Shown here: positions 1 to 8,388 of the stretch, one piece after another | How positions within the stretch are numbered: the first letter of the stretch is position 1 | Layout: every line of letters begins with the position of its first letter | Assembly: GCA_029980465.1 (NCBI GenBank) | Contig: JARYIJ010000001.1 | Location: forward strand, 3,049,501-3,113,500 | Reading direction: 5' to 3' | Origin: Pseudolabrys sp. | GTDB taxonomy: Bacteria; Pseudomonadota; Alphaproteobacteria; Rhizobiales; Xanthobacteraceae | DNA length: 64,000 nucleotides | Made by a program: the position numbers and the translations under genes | Notes under the pieces: generated by a model | Seen by the model: only the letters and a program-made list of their open reading frames with translations | Databases searched by the model: none | Told to the model about the DNA's origin: nothing

Positions 1-71
1 AATAATTTCGGATAATAGTCCTAGAGCCTCTGGACATCGCGCCTGCTTCCATCTAGGTAATAAATCCTAGA

Positions 72-713
72 ATGGAGTGGACGAGGATGAAGGCAGGCAA
101 AGGCATGTCCGGGTTGGCCGCAGGATCGGCTCATCGCGCGAACGGCGCCCTCGATCCCTGCCGGTCGCGCCATTTGCGCCCGCGTACGCGGAAGCTCTCG
201 ACCGGCGGCGGCGTTGCGACGGTGCTGGTCGACGAGGCCGAAAGCCCGCTGGCCTGGCTGGCGCGCCGGCAAGGCCGCAACGGGCGCGCCCTGATCGCGC
301 CGCATCAGTTTCTGGCCGGCGAGCGCCTGCGCGCCGACTTCACGCGCGCGCAAATGATGCCGCGCACGACATCGAACTGGGACAATCCCATAAGGCCGGA
401 TCGCAGCGGCCCGGGCGGCGTGACGTTCAGCGACGTCAGTCTCGCCGCGCGGCAGCGCGTTCGTCACGCGCTGCAATCGGCCGGACCGGAGTTCTCCGGC
501 CTTCTGCTCGACGTGTGCTGCTTTCTCAAACGCCTCGAGGACATCGAGCGCGAGCGCGTGTGGCCGGCCCGGTCCGCCAAGGTCGTGCTTCAACTCGCGC
601 TCGACCGGCTCGCGCGCCATTACGGATTGTCGGCCGAAGCAGTCGGTAAATCGCGCGGCGGCGTCAGGACATGGCTTGCTTCGGATGCGGAGTTCTGGGT
701 CGATTGCGTTTAG
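72..713 (+). CDS. DUF6456 domain protein
   Basis: About 213 residues. From residue ~55 the protein has the DUF6456 core: an E-S-P-L-A-W-L-A-R-R block, then F-x-A-G-E-R-L-R-A-D-F-T-R-A-Q-M-M-P and W-D. A second half has L-L-L-D-V-C-C-F-L-K-R-L and a final R-H-Y-G-L motif typical of a small DNA-binding-like helical domain. The family is conserved in Hyphomicrobiales and its members are often described as helix-turn-helix-like proteins of unknown role. The Arg-rich first 50 residues are poorly conserved, so the true start could be a little downstream (Met7 or Met12). No operon partner is visible; the next gene is convergent. Confidence 0.75.
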   Translation: MEWTRMKAGKGMSGLAAGSAHRANGALDPCRSRHLRPRTRKLSTGGGVATVLVDEAESPLAWLARRQGRNGRALIAPHQFLAGERLRADFTRAQMMPRTTSNWDNPIRPDRSGPGGVTFSDVSLAARQRVRHALQSAGPEFSGLLLDVCCFLKRLEDIERERVWPARSAKVVLQLALDRLARHYGLSAEAVGKSRGGVRTWLASDAEFWVDCV

Positions 714-737
714 CAGATTGTCAAAGCATTCCAGCTT

Positions 738-777
738 GTCATTCCGGGGCGCGGCAAAGCCGCGAACCCCGAATGAC
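738..777. repeat. Palindromic intergenic repeat (GTCATTC...GAATGAC)
   Basis: Arms GTCATTC and GAATGAC flank an inner GC-rich stem with an AAA centre. It forms a strong hairpin between the convergent DUF6456 and sufE genes. It has the look of a dispersed REP-type element and may also act as a bidirectional terminator; no T-tract follows. Confidence 0.5.
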
Positions 778-840
778 GGTCCGGTACGGAGATCTTCAAA
801 CGCTCTGCTAGATGAGCGTAATCTGCCCACATTGAACCGT

Positions 841-938
841 CCTCCGCTCATTCCCGCGCAAGCGGGAATCCAGAGCAACATTGAAACTCCTGCCGTTTTT
901 TCCCTGGGTCCCCGCGTTCGCGGGGACGAGCGGATGAT
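841..938. repeat. Palindromic repeat, CTCATTCCCGC family
   Basis: Starts with a hairpin made of TTCCCGCG and CGCGGGAA-like arms and ends with CCCCGCG/CGCGGGG arms followed by ACGAGCGG. Related copies are at 4680-4756 and 32590-32690 in this window, in one orientation or the other. This is a common intergenic element type of Bradyrhizobium-like genomes. Confidence 0.55.
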
Positions 939-967
939 GGCATGATTCAATCTAAACGGATCATGCT

Positions 968-1399
968 CTAAACCGCCGGGGCGAGCGCGGCGCGCGCCTC
1001 GCTCCGGATGCGCTCGACCATCGATCGCAGCCCATTCGAACGCTGCGGCGTGAGATTCTCTCTCAACCCCAGGCGGTCGAATATCGTCAGGGCGTCGATG
1101 TCGAGAATGTCTTTTGCGGTGCGGCCGGAATACAGCGCGAACAGGATGGCGACGAGGCCGCGCACGATATGGGCGTCGCTGTCGCCTTGGAAGCGCAGGA
1201 CCGGTCCGCCCGCGCCGCCCGGTTCCTTGACGGTCACGAGCCACACCTGGCTGCTGCAGCCTTGAACCTTGTTGGCCTCGACGTGATCCGCCTCCGGCAG
1301 CGGCGGCAATGTCTTGCCGAGCTCGATCACGTAGCGATAGCGGTCGTCCCACTGGTCGAGCAGTGCAAAATTCTCGATGATGTCGTCGATCGGCGTCAT
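968..1399 (-). CDS. sufE: SufE family cysteine desulfurase activator
   Basis: SufE accepts persulfide sulfur from the cysteine desulfurase SufS and delivers it for Fe-S cluster assembly in the cytoplasm. The protein is 143 residues from the chosen start (M-T-P-I-D-D-I-I-E-N-F), the usual SufE length. The sulfur-accepting Cys48 lies in G-C-S-S-Q-V-W-L, followed by the A-x-I-V-R-G-L-V-A-I-L helix seen in the family. An upstream in-frame start at 1441 would add 14 residues without family similarity, so 1399 is preferred. The other suf genes are not in the window. Confidence 0.92.
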   Translation of the reverse strand: MTPIDDIIENFALLDQWDDRYRYVIELGKTLPPLPEADHVEANKVQGCSSQVWLVTVKEPGGAGGPVLRFQGDSDAHIVRGLVAILFALYSGRTAKDILDIDALTIFDRLGLRENLTPQRSNGLRSMVERIRSEARAALAPAV

Positions 1400-1477
1400 T
1401 GGTTCCCAGGCGCTGTGCCAATGACATCTATATAGGCGCACGATCCGCGGCGGCCAACGCGAATTCCGGGTCGCCGG

Positions 1478-1900
1478 CTAGACCGCGCTGCGTCCGTTGC
1501 GCGCCTCGCGGCGCGGCGGCAGCGGCACCGGCGAATGCCATTCCGGCGCCATGTCCGCCGGCGTCAGCGTCCCTTGCGCCGAGACCGGAATGGTTTTCGC
1601 GATGCTGGACGTATGATCGGGCGTGGTGCCGGACGGCTCGCTCAGCTTGGCGGAAATCAGCTCGAACAAGGTGCGGGCTCCCGCTTCGGCCTTGGCGCCG
1701 ATCGCGACCGCGACCTTGCCGCCGGTCACGCAGGCCTGCGGCTGACGATCGCAGAAACCGCGCATGTCGTTAAGCGCAGCGCCCGCAACCGACACGGCGC
1801 TCGCGGCGTCGATCTGCGGCTGCGATGTCTGGCTGCCGCCGCTCGGCAGCAGGACGCAGACGACGCCAAGCCAGAATGCCATGCGCAACAAGAAGAACAT
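1478..1900 (-). CDS. DUF5330 domain protein
   Basis: About 140 residues, beginning with a hydrophobic N-terminal segment (M-F-F-L-L-R-M-A-F-W-L-G-V-V) that is probably a membrane anchor or signal. A central D-M-R-G-F-C-D-R-Q-P-Q-A-C region with two cysteines is the hallmark of DUF5330. The rest is low-complexity and exported-looking. The family has no assigned function. It is next to sufE on the same strand and divergent from the histidine kinase, an arrangement common in Hyphomicrobiales. Confidence 0.8.
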   Translation of the reverse strand: MFFLLRMAFWLGVVCVLLPSGGSQTSQPQIDAASAVSVAGAALNDMRGFCDRQPQACVTGGKVAVAIGAKAEAGARTLFELISAKLSEPSGTTPDHTSSIAKTIPVSAQGTLTPADMAPEWHSPVPLPPRREARNGRSAV

Positions 1901-2325
1901 GACGAACCCCGTTATCCCCGGCGAATTTGCTCCGTCTTTGATGCAAAACTAGCAGAGGCGGCTGAAGCTGTCGTTGGTCCGGGCGCGATGTTTCGAGGCA
2001 AATGCGCGTCAAATTTTCAGACAATTTGAGACAGTCGCATTTAGCTAAAATTGTAACGATCGCGGCCGGCGGCGCCGCGCCGAAGCCGCCGCGGTTCGTT
2101 TGGTCAACAGGGCGTAAACGTCATCACGCTGTGGCGATGGCCGCCGCGCGTGGCAAGACAAACTTCACCATGTGTGTCGAATGGCCGGGCCCGCCGGCTC
2201 CGGGCGCCCGCAAAGCGTGCGTTTGCGCCCCGCGCAACGGCGGCTTTAGTGTTCATTTAAGCGCCGGTCCCTACGATTTGCTCACAAAGAAGGGGCGCGT
2301 CTGTAAACAGGCGTGGGCAGGGACC
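1901..2325. other. Intergenic region between divergent DUF5330 and histidine-kinase genes
   Basis: About 425 bases, locally richer in A+T near 2000-2060. The kinase reading frame stays open back to 2002, but the residues it would add resemble no kinase N-terminus. I treat it as a divergent promoter region. No clear sigma-70 boxes could be assigned by eye. Confidence 0.4.
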
Positions 2326-4110
2326 GTGAGCGTCCTCACGTCAGTGCGGAACTATTTCGACGCGCTCGCGCATGCGAGTGCGCGGTCGGACGCGCTGACG
2401 CTGGCGCGCCACCGCGCCTTCATCGCGCCCCGTCTCGTCGGAAGCTGCGCCCTTCTCGCCATCCTGCCCATTTATCTTGCGCTGCGCGGCGCGCCGGGCC
2501 TGCTTGAGATCGAAGGCTTCGCCTGGATCGCCGCCTCGATCATGCTCGCGTACTTCCTGTCGCGGACCGGGCGCTATGAGATCGCAAATGTCATGTCCGC
2601 CGCGGCCCTGTGCGCGGCGGTGACGGCGATCGCCTGGCAGACGGGCGGCATTCGGTCGTTCGCGGTCATTTGGCTGATCATTCCGCCACTCGAGGCCGCG
2701 CTGAGCGGGTCGCGGCGAGTCCTCGCCGCCGCCGCGGCACTCGCCGCCATCGCTGCCGTGTCACTATGCTTTGGCGCCGATCCCGGTTCGGCGGGTGACG
2801 GCGTCAAGGCATGGCCGGCTCTTGCCGCCTTCGCATCCGCCGCTTTGTATGGCACCGGTCTCGCCTGGGCCTCGGAGTCTCTCCTGAGCAAGGGCGTCGG
2901 CCTGTTGCATGCCGAAGAGGCGCGCTACCGGATGCTGGCGCGGCACATGACGGACGTCATTACGCGGCATGGCCGCAATGGCGACGTCACTTTCGCGTCG
3001 CCCGTCAGCGAGGGCGTGTTCGGAATCGGCGCGCAGGAGCTGCTCGGAAAAGGCCTGTTCGATCGCGTCCATGTCGCCGATCGCCCGGCCTATCTCAATG
3101 CTCTGGCCGACGCGGCAGCGGGCGAAATCCGGTCGCTGGAATTTCGCGTTCGCGCGGGCCGGAGCGGCGCGAATTTTGTGTGGGTGGAGATGCGGTGCTG
3201 TCCGCTCGATGAGGCCCCGCCGGCAAGCGGCGACCGCGAGGTCGTCGCGGTGCTTCGCGATATCGGCGATCGTAAGTGTCAGGAAGAAGCCCTGAACGAA
3301 ACCAGCGCCGCGCTCGAGCGCGCCAACGCCGGCAAGAGCCGGTTTCTGGCGACGATGAGCCACGAGCTGCGAACGCCCCTCAACGCGATCATCGGCTTTT
3401 CGGACATGCTGAGCAGCGACACGCTGGCGCCATCGACGGAACGCCGGCGCGAATACGCGCGTCTGATCAACGCGTCCGGGCGTCACTTGCTGGCGGTGGT
3501 CAACGGCATTCTCGACATGTCGAAGATGGAGAGCGGCAATTTCGAGATCACGCCCGAGCCTTTCGCTCCAGGTCCGATCGTTCTCGGCTCCTGCGACATC
3601 CTCAAGTTGAAGGCCCAGGAGCGCGGTGTCGCGCTCGATCTGACGATCCCCGACGATCTGCCCGACCTGACGGCCGATCCGCGCGCGCTGAGCCAGATCA
3701 TGATCAATCTGGTTTCCAACGCGATCAAGTTCACCGACCGTGGCGGCAAGGTGAAGATCGGCGTGCGCCGGGACGGCGCGTTCATCGCGTTTTCCGTCGA
3801 GGACACCGGAATCGGAGTCAATGAAAACGATCTGCCCCGGCTCGGCGAAGCATTCTTTCAGGCCCGCGCCTCGTACGATCGCCGCCACGACGGCACTGGC
3901 CTGGGTCTTTCGATTGTCAAGGGCCTGGTCGACCTCCATGGCGGCAGGGCCGATATCCGCAGCAGGATCGGCGAGGGCACGTGCGTGACGGTGCGCCTGC
4001 CGATCGGCGGCGGCGTTTCGCGCGCGGCGGCCGCGCCGATTTTGCTTGAACCGAAACTCAACGACCGGCCAGCTCTGATGGCCGGCGAACAGGTGAGGAA
4101 AAGTGCGTAA
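2326..4110 (+). CDS. Membrane PAS sensor histidine kinase
   Basis: About 594 residues from the GTG at 2326. Residues ~25-190 hold a set of hydrophobic segments (integral-membrane sensor of ~6 helices). A PAS domain follows (R-Y-R-M-L-A-R-H-M-T-D-V-I-T-R, residues ~205-320). The HisKA H-box is F-L-A-T-M-S-H-E-L-R-T-P with phospho-acceptor His346. The ATPase N-box is N-L-V-S-N-A-I-K-F-T, with D-T-G-I-G-V and G-T-G-L-G-L-S-I boxes. There is no receiver domain, so this is a plain kinase of the PleC/PdhS-like cytoplasmic-core type. The frame extends to 2002 but the GTG at 2326, preceded by a purine-rich GCAGGGA, sits just before the first conserved block. It overlaps the next gene by 8 bases, so the two are probably co-translated. 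Signal and cognate regulator are unknown. Confidence 0.85.
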   Translation: MSVLTSVRNYFDALAHASARSDALTLARHRAFIAPRLVGSCALLAILPIYLALRGAPGLLEIEGFAWIAASIMLAYFLSRTGRYEIANVMSAAALCAAVTAIAWQTGGIRSFAVIWLIIPPLEAALSGSRRVLAAAAALAAIAAVSLCFGADPGSAGDGVKAWPALAAFASAALYGTGLAWASESLLSKGVGLLHAEEARYRMLARHMTDVITRHGRNGDVTFASPVSEGVFGIGAQELLGKGLFDRVHVADRPAYLNALADAAAGEIRSLEFRVRAGRSGANFVWVEMRCCPLDEAPPASGDREVVAVLRDIGDRKCQEEALNETSAALERANAGKSRFLATMSHELRTPLNAIIGFSDMLSSDTLAPSTERRREYARLINASGRHLLAVVNGILDMSKMESGNFEITPEPFAPGPIVLGSCDILKLKAQERGVALDLTIPDDLPDLTADPRALSQIMINLVSNAIKFTDRGGKVKIGVRRDGAFIAFSVEDTGIGVNENDLPRLGEAFFQARASYDRRHDGTGLGLSIVKGLVDLHGGRADIRSRIGEGTCVTVRLPIGGGVSRAAAAPILLEPKLNDRPALMAGEQVRKSA

Positions 4111-4639
4111 CCGTCAAACCCGTCGGGCCAAGGTTGCTCCCGCAGACGCGAGCATCATCGGCCGCTATCCACGTGAAGCCGTCGGTCTTTTTGTCGCGAC
4201 CGGCGCGATGACGATCATCGTCGTCAACGCGTTGTTCTGGCAGACCGGCCCTCATCCGGCGCCGATCTTCGCCACCCGATCCGTGACGAAGACGATGGCG
4301 GCCCCGGCCAAGGTCGTTCCGGCGCCATTGCCTGCATCGGTCGCGATGCCGCCCGAGCGGCCGCACGCGACGACGCCGGTCGAGCCGGCCGCTGCGCCGT
4401 CAAAGTCCCACGCCGATCCGATCGCGCAGCTTCTTGAACCCGCCAATGAAGTGCGCGCGGTCCAGCGCGTCCTGACCGCGTTCGGCTACGGGCAAATCCG
4501 GCCGACCGGCGTGATGGGCCCCGACACGCGCGACGCCATCAGGAAGTTCGAGCGGAGCCGCAAGCTGCCGGTGACCGGCGACCTTTCGGACGCGCTGCTT
4601 CGCGAACTGGCTAAAATGAACGGCGGCCCTCTGCAGTAG
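4103..4639 (+). CDS. Membrane-anchored peptidoglycan-binding protein
   Basis: 178 residues from a GTG that overlaps the kinase stop. One transmembrane helix (residues ~25-47, V-G-L-F-V-A-T-G-A-M-T-I-I-V-V) is followed by a Pro/Ala-rich linker. A C-terminal PG_binding_1 repeat follows (V-R-A-V-Q-R-V-L-T-A-F-G-Y-G-Q, then D-T-R-D-A-I-R-K-F-E). The family binds peptidoglycan through this three-helix domain. A single-pass inner-membrane protein reaching the cell wall from the periplasm is inferred. The overlap with the kinase suggests it feeds envelope status to it or is simply co-regulated. Confidence 0.8.
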   Translation: MRNRQTRRAKVAPADASIIGRYPREAVGLFVATGAMTIIVVNALFWQTGPHPAPIFATRSVTKTMAAPAKVVPAPLPASVAMPPERPHATTPVEPAAAPSKSHADPIAQLLEPANEVRAVQRVLTAFGYGQIRPTGVMGPDTRDAIRKFERSRKLPVTGDLSDALLRELAKMNGGPLQ

Positions 4640-4679
4640 CGCCAATCCGCTCAGGAGTGTGCTAAAGCCTGATCCGCCG

Positions 4680-4756
4680 ACGTTGAACCACACTCCGCTC
4701 ATTCCCGCACTCGGGCCACGCGGAGCGCGGACCCGAGTGCGGGGACGAGCGGTGAT
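4680..4756. repeat. Palindromic repeat, CTCATTCCCGC family
   Basis: Starts CTCATTCCCGCACTCGGG and closes with CCCGAGTGCGGGGACGAGCG, forming a long stem-loop. It is a second copy of the element at 841-938, in the same orientation. It sits directly after the peptidoglycan-binding gene. Confidence 0.55.
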
Positions 4757-4815
4757 TCAAAGCAACCGGATCACGCAACGAGAGCCGTCCGGCCGGACAC
4801 GGCGGAGACCTTTGC

Positions 4816-5169
4816 ATGCGCCTCAAGTCATCGATCTGGGTGGCCGCCTATCTGCGCCGTTGCAATGTCGAGGGCGTGTTTGCCGCCGTGCGCCGCCGCG
4901 GCGCGGAGGAGGCGGGCACCATCTTCATCAAGGTCAGCCGGCTCGACGGCACCGCGACGCTTTACGGGCCGGCGCCGCAAACCGCCTTCGAGGAGTCGCA
5001 TCCGGTCGATCGTGCCTTCGTCGCGATTGCCGGCGCGCCGAAGCCCGTTCCCGAGGCAGAGGTCGAATCCTATCTCGCCAAGGAGATCCGCTTCGATCCG
5101 GACGTGTGGATCGTCGAGACCGAGGACCGCGAGGGGCGCGATTTCCTTGACAATGCGCTGATGCGCTAG
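4816..5169 (+). CDS. DUF1491 family protein
   Basis: 117 residues, the usual DUF1491 length. It opens R-L-K-S-S-I-W-V-A-A-Y-L-R-R-C-N, continues R-R-G-A-E-E-A-G-T-I-F-I-K-V and ends D-P-D-V-W-I-V-E-T-E-D-R-E-G-R, all family signatures. The family is conserved in Alphaproteobacteria and is of unknown function. No signal peptide or membrane segment. Stand-alone; the 3' end runs into a large palindrome. Confidence 0.85.
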   Translation: MRLKSSIWVAAYLRRCNVEGVFAAVRRRGAEEAGTIFIKVSRLDGTATLYGPAPQTAFEESHPVDRAFVAIAGAPKPVPEAEVESYLAKEIRFDPDVWIVETEDREGRDFLDNALMR

Positions 5170-5239
5170 TGTCTTGAATCCGAAGTTCGCCATACTTTGC
5201 AGCGCCTTCGAGCGAACTTCGGATTCGTAGGGACACTAG
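5166..5239. repeat. 74-bp near-perfect palindrome
   Basis: Outer arms CTAGTGTC (5166-5173) and GACACTAG (5232-5239). Inner arms GAATCCGAAGTTCGC (5176-5190) and GCGAACTTCGGATTC (5212-5226). It lies exactly between two convergent genes and contributes the stop codons of both (TAG of DUF1491, TAG of DUF2336). It probably serves as a two-way terminator and looks like a mobile palindromic element. Confidence 0.7.
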
Positions 5240-6105
5240 CGGCCGGAATTCCGGATGCGGTCCGAAACGGTGTGGCCGCGGCTGCTGTCGTAGCGGCGCG
5301 GGGTTGCCGCGGCGCGCGCCGACGGCGTTTCGTCGTTCCAGAGTGACGGACTATATGACAGCGACGTCCGCTTCACGGTGCCGTCGCGCCAGATGTCCAC
5401 CATCGCGTCGGCGGCTTCGGGCGTCATCTCGTCGAAAAGGGCGGTCAGCCGGTACACCTTGTCGACCGAGTGCCCGATCTCGGGATTCAGCACGAGCAGG
5501 ATACGCTGCAAGGCGGCGCGGTCCATGCCGAGTGCCTTGGCGGCGACGACGATCGGCTCGCCCAACGGGTCCTCGACGACCCGGCGCGCGATGTCCTGCG
5601 GCAGGCTGAGGGTTCGTTCGATCAGCCGCGACACCTCGCCGGCGTTGCGCTCCAGTGCGGCGGCTTCCAGCCGCCGGCAGGTTTCGGCCGCGATGCCGCG
5701 CGTGCGGGCCGCCTGCTTCGGCAAGCCGACGTCGATATTCGCCATCATGAAGCGGCGCTCGAACTCGCTGGCCGCGAAAAAGACGTCGGCCAGTCGCGGC
5801 TCCCTGAGGCTTTCGGCCGGCGGGAGCCGTGTTCCGAGCTCCTGCAGCCGGTCGAGCACGGCTTTCGGCGGCGACCTGTAACCGGCGAGACGGGCGGCCA
5901 CGGTCGCGCGCGTTGCGTCGTCGACACTCTCGGCGAGCCGCAAGGCCAGCTCGACGTATTGCGCCTGCTCGGCCGATGTATGCGAGCGGGCCTGCACGTA
6001 AAGGTCGGTGAGAACGCGGAGCAGCGTCGGCCGGATGTCGACGCCGCTTGTGCAAGCAAGCTCGACGAGGCCTTCAATGGAGGGTGTTGAGGAGGGGTCG
6101 CCCAT
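5236..6105 (-). CDS. DUF2336 domain protein
   Basis: About 289 residues from the ATG at 6105. All-helical, with repeated L-A-x-R-L-A patterns (V-E-L-A-L-R-L-A-E-S, T-V-A-A-R-L-A-G-Y) typical of DUF2336, a HEAT-like alphaproteobacterial family often linked to chemotaxis or stress signalling but without firm function. A longer version begins at 6126 (TTG/ATG) but adds only non-conserved residues. The C-terminal ~40 residues are Ser/Thr/Arg-rich and probably disordered. The stop codon lies in the 5166-5239 palindrome. Confidence 0.8.
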   Translation of the reverse strand: MGDPSSTPSIEGLVELACTSGVDIRPTLLRVLTDLYVQARSHTSAEQAQYVELALRLAESVDDATRATVAARLAGYRSPPKAVLDRLQELGTRLPPAESLREPRLADVFFAASEFERRFMMANIDVGLPKQAARTRGIAAETCRRLEAAALERNAGEVSRLIERTLSLPQDIARRVVEDPLGEPIVVAAKALGMDRAALQRILLVLNPEIGHSVDKVYRLTALFDEMTPEAADAMVDIWRDGTVKRTSLSYSPSLWNDETPSARAAATPRRYDSSRGHTVSDRIRNSGR

Positions 6106-6235
6106 GGAACGCAAACGCCACATCAATCGACTGGCGCCACCATAAGCCGCTCTCGTTAGCGGACCGTTAACCTTGCCGCCCTTTTAATGATGGGAGAGCA
6201 CCGTCCGGGCTACCCCGGGCGGATGGGGGACTGAG

Positions 6236-6427
6236 ATGGGCGAGGTCATTCGTTTTCCGGAAGATGCCGGGTCGGGCCGGGGTGGACGCTATGTCGAGGC
6301 CGGAACCGAGCCGGCGACTGTCATCATTCTGCCGGTCGTGCGCATCGAGCGCGGGCCCGACGATTCCAACGATCTCCAGCCGCACAGCGGGAGCGGCCGC
6401 CGCCGCCGTCGCCGCGCTGCGCGGTAG
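6236..6427 (+). CDS. Short conserved hypothetical protein with basic tail
   Basis: 63 residues beginning M-G-E-V-I-R-F-P and ending in a run of arginines (G-R-R-R-R-R-R-A-A-R). The start lies after GGGGGACTGAG, a usable ribosome site. Two bases separate its stop from the next gene, which suggests an operon. The M-G-x-V-I-x-F-P opening is common in short Hyphomicrobiales proteins. No function can be proposed. Confidence 0.55.
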   Translation: MGEVIRFPEDAGSGRGGRYVEAGTEPATVIILPVVRIERGPDDSNDLQPHSGSGRRRRRRAAR

Positions 6428-6429
6428 GC

Positions 6430-7200
6430 GTGCGCGAGCGCCGATTCTTGCCGGTGCGCGCGGATGGCGCCCGATGGCTGCGCGCGGCGCCGGTCCTCGT
6501 TGCGCTTCTGGTTGCCGGCTGTTCCGCCAACGGCGATTTCGGCGAGGTCAAGCCGTCGCTGGTGCGTGACAATGTGCACGACTGGGTCGCCGCGGACGCG
6601 ACAGGAAGCATTCCCTCGGGCTTCGAGCTGACCGCCGACGAGCGTGAACTGCGCGATCTCGCCTATCCCCTGATCGAGCCGCCGTACCTGCGCCACACGC
6701 CGGACAGCGTCGCCCGCGAATACGGCTGGCTGCGCAAGCAGTATCATGGCGGCGACGACGTGACCGCCTACGCGACGTGCCTGTTGCAGTGGCCGGTGCG
6801 CTCGCCCGACGCGCGCTATGCGCGCCTGATCGACGATATCCGTAACGACACCACTCGGCTTTCGCAGTTTTTCGAGACGGCGGCGCGCGTGCTCGACACC
6901 GATCGCCGGCGGCGCGAGGCGATGGCCTCCATCGCCGTCACCAGCGTGCCCGAGCGGACCGACGCGGCCAGGCGCATGAACGAAAACGCCGCGATCGTCG
7001 GCCAGGTCCGCGGCTCGCTCGACCGCCGTATTGTCTCCTACAAGTTCGCGCTGGAGCGGCTCGTCCTGATGACGCCGTCGTCGCAGGCCGGGCAGGCCGA
7101 CCTCGCGCTCGACCGGCTCAAGGCGACGCTCACCGGCTATCGCACCGGCGCGCCGTACCGGCGGACCGCCGGCGGCTCTCTTGGACAACCTCAGTACTAG
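6430..7200 (+). CDS. Putative lipoprotein of unknown function
   Basis: 256 residues from a GTG at 6430. A basic N-terminus precedes a hydrophobic stretch and the lipobox L-V-A-G-C (Cys ~33), so an exported lipoprotein is expected. The mature part is mainly helical and charged, with no motif I recognise. It follows the small gene upstream with no real gap and meets the DUF1254 gene tail to tail, overlapping by 4 bases. Confidence 0.7.
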   Translation: MRERRFLPVRADGARWLRAAPVLVALLVAGCSANGDFGEVKPSLVRDNVHDWVAADATGSIPSGFELTADERELRDLAYPLIEPPYLRHTPDSVAREYGWLRKQYHGGDDVTAYATCLLQWPVRSPDARYARLIDDIRNDTTRLSQFFETAARVLDTDRRRREAMASIAVTSVPERTDAARRMNENAAIVGQVRGSLDRRIVSYKFALERLVLMTPSSQAGQADLALDRLKATLTGYRTGAPYRRTAGGSLGQPQY

Positions 7201-7751
7201 TTCTGCGGCGGCAGCGGCCGGCATTGCGCGCCGGCGATCACGTTGCGCGCCATCGTCATCAGCCCCGGCTCGGGAGCGAGCGCCCGGATCACGATCATGC
7301 CCGTCGCCGTCGGCGACTCGACGATCAGCCTGTCGGCCGCGGTGACATCTGCTTCTTCCGGCATGTCGGCGTGCTGTTCGGGCGTCATCAGATCGAGCTC
7401 GATCATCTGCCGCCCGGCCGCCCGGTCGTTGATGGCATAAAAGGCGATGTCGCGGCGCGTGTAAAAGGACACCGAGGTATAGGCGAGCCCGATCGGCGCA
7501 GTGAACTTCAGCGGGCCGGCCGTCAGGTCGTAGCGGCAAACTCCGGCGGCAAATGCCGGATCCATGAAGGGCATGATGGCCGCTTCCGGTGTCGGTGGCG
7601 GGATCGCCACGACGCGATTGACGGGTGCGATCGAAGTCAGCCGTGAATAGGCATCCTGCGTCGCGGTCCGCGGCAGCGCCATGATCGTGACCAGGTGCAC
7701 GATTGCGCCCAGCACAAGACCGAGCAGCACGAGAACGAGCCACCGCGTCAT
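7197..7751 (-). CDS. DUF1254 domain protein
   Basis: 184 residues. An N-terminal hydrophobic segment (W-L-V-L-V-L-L-G-L-V-L-G-A-I-V-H) anchors or exports it. Typical DUF1254 features follow: P-F-x-D-P-A-F-A-A-G-V-C-R-Y-D-L, and Y-T-S-V-S-F-Y-T-R-R-D-I-A-F-Y-A-I-N-D. The ATG overlaps the stop of the upstream DUF1214 gene (ATGA), so the pair is translationally coupled. DUF1254 and DUF1214 are normally halves of one larger protein or adjacent genes; their role is unknown. Confidence 0.85.
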   Translation of the reverse strand: MTRWLVLVLLGLVLGAIVHLVTIMALPRTATQDAYSRLTSIAPVNRVVAIPPPTPEAAIMPFMDPAFAAGVCRYDLTAGPLKFTAPIGLAYTSVSFYTRRDIAFYAINDRAAGRQMIELDLMTPEQHADMPEEADVTAADRLIVESPTATGMIVIRALAPEPGLMTMARNVIAGAQCRPLPPQN

Positions 7752-8326
7752 GGGCAACTCGCCGTCTTGACGATTGGCATCACGACCTCCCGGCCGGCGC
7801 CGGTCGAGACGCCGACGGCGGTGTCGTACAGGCGGAGATACAGGACGTAGCGGTCGACGCCGCCGGTAGGCAGCCAGTTTCCGGCCGTCACGCGCGGCCC
7901 GATGGCGATGCTGAAGCTGCCATCGGCGCGCCGCACGACTTCCTGGCTCGTGAAGCCGAAGCGGCCGATCGCATTGGCGGCGAGCTGGCCCGATGGCGTG
8001 TAGAGCGTCAGCGTCCAGAACCGGGACGTGGGCGTCATGCCCGAAACGACGACATCGCAGCGGCCGCTGAGAGGCCGTCCGTCGTCGTCGGCCCGTGCGA
8101 AGAATGCGACCCCGTCGCCGAGCGCGATCGGCAACTGGCCGCTGCGCGCGATATCGGCGCGGGCATAGGGGTCGGCGTCGACGGTGCCGGACTTGGGCCA
8201 CGACTTCCACGTGCCGATGCTGAGCGACCCGAACGCGGCCCCGCGTTCCAGCGCGAGGTAGGTCCCGCCAAGGCCGACGATCGTGGCGATCACGAAGACA
8301 AAGAGGGATCCCAGCAACAGCCGCAA
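7748..8326 (-). CDS. DUF1214 domain protein
   Basis: 192 residues starting at a TTG with a hydrophobic N-terminal anchor (L-L-L-G-S-L-F-V-F-V-I-A-T-I). It carries G-T-W-K-S-W-P-K-x-G, D-P-Y-A-R-A and the C-terminal N-W-L-P-T-G/R-L-Y block of DUF1214. The TTG start has no strong ribosome site; no better start is visible upstream. Coupled to the DUF1254 gene by a 4-base overlap. Confidence 0.8.
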   Translation of the reverse strand: MRLLLGSLFVFVIATIVGLGGTYLALERGAAFGSLSIGTWKSWPKSGTVDADPYARADIARSGQLPIALGDGVAFFARADDDGRPLSGRCDVVVSGMTPTSRFWTLTLYTPSGQLAANAIGRFGFTSQEVVRRADGSFSIAIGPRVTAGNWLPTGGVDRYVLYLRLYDTAVGVSTGAGREVVMPIVKTASCP

Positions 8327-8388
8327 GATAAACCCGATGGTAAGCCGTTAATGACGAGACGATACGTCAGCCGGGATAATTTGGAGAG

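Noticed and set aside
21..1427. 468-codon minus-strand open frame covering DUF6456 and sufE
   Set aside because: It runs through the recognised DUF6456 and SufE frames and an intergenic repeat; no family likeness.
2002..2325. Upstream extension of the histidine kinase to 2002
   Set aside because: The added ~108 residues are Lys/Pro/Cys-rich with no membrane segment and precede a better GTG start at 2326.
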